Both the position numbers and the translations under genes were made by a program. Below are positions 29,807-31,205 of a stretch of DNA of 31,205 nucleotides, piece by piece (the first letter of the stretch is position 1; every line of letters starts with the position of its first letter). Under the pieces are notes generated by a model. It was not told the DNA's origin. It saw nothing but the letters and a program-made list of their open reading frames with translations, and did not search any database. This stretch comes from a virus. The stretch lies in the IMG/VR virus record IMGVR_UViG_3300036770_002879, positions 1 to 31,205 of that record. One strand, given 5' to 3'.

Positions 29807-29836
29807 TGGGGGGATCTTTCCCCCCTATTTTATTTT
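29807..29836 (+). terminator. intrinsic terminator after gp32
   Basis: Six G (29808-29813) pair with six C (29820-29825) around loop ATCTTT, followed by a T-rich tract. It separates convergent gp32 and gp53; the gp53 stop codon lies at its edge. Confidence 0.9.
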
Positions 29837-30484
29837 AATATTGTCTCCTTGCTTCAAGGTGTCGCTAATGTATTGAGAGGACTCTGTATAAGTCATCATA
29901 TCTTCAATATCATTGATAGCAATCTCAACAAACTGAGGTTTCAGTACGTAGATATTTCTCTTTTCATTTTCAATTCTTTGCTCATATTCTTGATAGGTAA
30001 CTCCAGAAGAGATATCGCTGGCAATTAATTCAGTGCCAGTTCCAGCATCTCTGTAGGTAATTAAGTAACCTTCATCAATAATAAGACCCTCTGGTAGAAT
30101 AATATTTCCAAGAGTGTCTCTTGTTTCTTTGGATTCGTAGTGTTTTATTGCACTGTATCCTTCAACTGATCCATACTTTTCAATTAGATAATTTTCAAAA
30201 TCTTTCTGAGTGAGTGGCCATTCATTTCTCACATTGACTATATTATTTGCGTGTAATATTAACCAGTCTAACGTAGAGTCATTATAGAATTTGTATGCTA
30301 CGGAGTCAGGTCTTTCATCGCCAATGATTGTATACTGAGTGAAAGTTGTAAAGTCATTGAAAAGATCTTCTCGGATCTTTCCTCTTCTGAAAAGATTTTT
30401 AACTTCAATATAGTCCGAACTAGAGTTTGGATTGTTGAGTCTTGAAACGTAATTGAAATTAGGAAGTTGTCTGAAGTAAGTCAT
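29825..30484 (-). CDS. 53: gp53 baseplate wedge protein
   Basis: This 219-aa protein is of the T4 gp53 family, part of the baseplate wedge. Typical segments are MTYFRQLPNF, ERPDSVAYKFYNDSTLDWLILHANN and EWPLTQKDFENYL. It overlaps gp48 by 1 nt (TAATG), as in T4-like cyanophage operons. Transcribed towards gp32 and ending in the shared terminator region. Confidence 0.93.
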   Translation of the reverse strand: MTYFRQLPNFNYVSRLNNPNSSSDYIEVKNLFRRGKIREDLFNDFTTFTQYTIIGDERPDSVAYKFYNDSTLDWLILHANNIVNVRNEWPLTQKDFENYLIEKYGSVEGYSAIKHYESKETRDTLGNIILPEGLIIDEGYLITYRDAGTGTELIASDISSGVTYQEYEQRIENEKRNIYVLKPQFVEIAINDIEDMMTYTESSQYISDTLKQGDNIKIK

Positions 30485-31205
30485 TAGAATCCCATCCCCT
30501 CTGCTCCTTTACCGCTATCATAGTCTTGTGCATAGACTGGCTCTAGTTCTTTGAATGAAAATGCTATTTCATACGCTATGGGAGAACCGTCTCCATAAGT
30601 CATATATGCATTGTCTGGAGTATAATTTACTCTAAAGTTGGTAAGAGCACAAGGTTTTATTTTATCCAAGAACGGATGTGGTTGGTCCCCAGCAAATCTA
30701 AAGTCAATTAGAAAAACATTAGGTGTCTGCACAAACAATTGTCCTTGAACAATGTTTGCTGCCATTCCTCTTTTGAATTGGCGAATGATTTCTTTGATTT
30801 GTGTTGTTTCAGTATTTGACCTAGGAGTCATTCGGTATGTAAACGAAAATGATCTAAGTTCTGGACCAGTGAAAAGCAGTTCTAAGTTGCTATTTGTAAT
30901 TGCTCCTGTTGCTCTCGTGAACAGGTTTGATCCAGCAATTTGACCAGAAATACTTTTAGTAAGTAATTTCTTCAATGACTCTTTGTTGGTGCTAATAGTC
31001 GCACCAATGTTTGATAATGAATCATCTAATGTTCTTCCTCCAGCAATGACTCCTTCTGCAAGTCCACCTTTCATAGCAGCGACAAAATCCAATTTGTCAT
31101 CACCCCACCCAACGGAATTGTCAGAAGATACGTTTGTTGGTATTGGCAAGATAACATCTTGCAATGACTTGACTGTTGCCATTCTTTCTGATGGTCTGGC
31201 AATTG
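30484..31205 (-). CDS. 48: gp48 baseplate tail-tube cap protein (C-terminal part; start outside window)
   Basis: The protein resembles T4 gp48 (364 aa), which caps the baseplate and starts tail-tube growth. The NSNLELLFTGPELRSFSFTYRMTPRS region and the C-terminal YEIAFSFKELEPVYAQDY are typical. An in-frame ATG occurs at 31182, but the frame stays open to the window edge and 232 aa is too short. The gene is therefore taken as truncated by the window. Confidence 0.88.
   Translation of the reverse strand, partial: IARPSERMATVKSLQDVILPIPTNVSSDNSVGWGDDKLDFVAAMKGGLAEGVIAGGRTLDDSLSNIGATISTNKESLKKLLTKSISGQIAGSNLFTRATGAITNSNLELLFTGPELRSFSFTYRMTPRSNTETTQIKEIIRQFKRGMAANIVQGQLFVQTPNVFLIDFRFAGDQPHPFLDKIKPCALTNFRVNYTPDNAYMTYGDGSPIAYEIAFSFKELEPVYAQDYDSGKGAEGMGF

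Overview
This window is part of the genome of a T4-like cyanomyovirus that infects marine picocyanobacteria, most likely Synechococcus. The evidence is a complete psbA (photosystem II D1), two high-light-inducible (Hli) proteins, and the T4 core replication and late-transcription block gp33-gp59-gp32. Baseplate genes gp53 and gp48 lie on the opposite strand. PhoH, ThyX, glutaredoxin and a tRNA cluster also fit. The DNA is AT-rich, except psbA and an SLH/beta-barrel gene, which look more host-like.

Layout. (1) 1-2850: a tRNA cluster (Leu-UAG, Gly-UCC, a degenerate tRNA-like element, Val-UAC, a 5' relic of a tRNA-Ser, Ser-UGA, Pro-UGG, Met/Ile-CAU) with small genes between. Two HNH endonuclease genes run into the next tRNA gene. 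A Dps-like ferritin, a zinc ribbon and a Phd-like small protein are also here. (2) 2851-3958: small conserved proteins, then a family of four look-alike hairpins flanking a small membrane protein gene. (3) 3959-18747: 17 tightly coupled genes for a phage-encoded glycan. GDP-mannose chemistry (Gmd, Fcl, a ColD-type 3-dehydratase, GDP-mannose 3,5-epimerase) is joined to about eight glycosyltransferases, several of fucosyltransferase families, plus a short UGD-like dehydrogenase, an AsnB-like amidotransferase and a methyltransferase. (4) 18748-21850: SLH/mini-porin, hli, two tiny ORFs, second hli and psbA. (5) 21851-24741: small genes, glutaredoxin, and a tandem-looking glutamine riboswitch (downstream-peptide motif) ahead of a DUF4278-like peptide. 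(6) 24741-29801: thyX, 2OG oxygenase, phoH, PD-(D/E)XK nuclease, gp33, gp59, DUF1825-like, gp32. (7) 29825-31205, minus strand: gp53 and the C-terminal part of gp48.

Regulation. At least nine sites have a -35 TTGACA (or TTGACT) exactly 17 bp from a TATAAT-like -10, the host sigma-70 layout expected for early genes. The T4-type late motif NATAAATA precedes other genes. At three places the TTGACA sits in the loop of an intrinsic terminator, so one short sequence ends one unit and starts the next. Upstream of psbA the -10 also runs into a late motif.

The glycan genes could supply GDP-L-fucose, GDP-L-galactose and a GDP-3,6-dideoxyhexose from host GDP-mannose and transfer them onto host or virion glycans. 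No gene for making GDP-mannose is present in the window.
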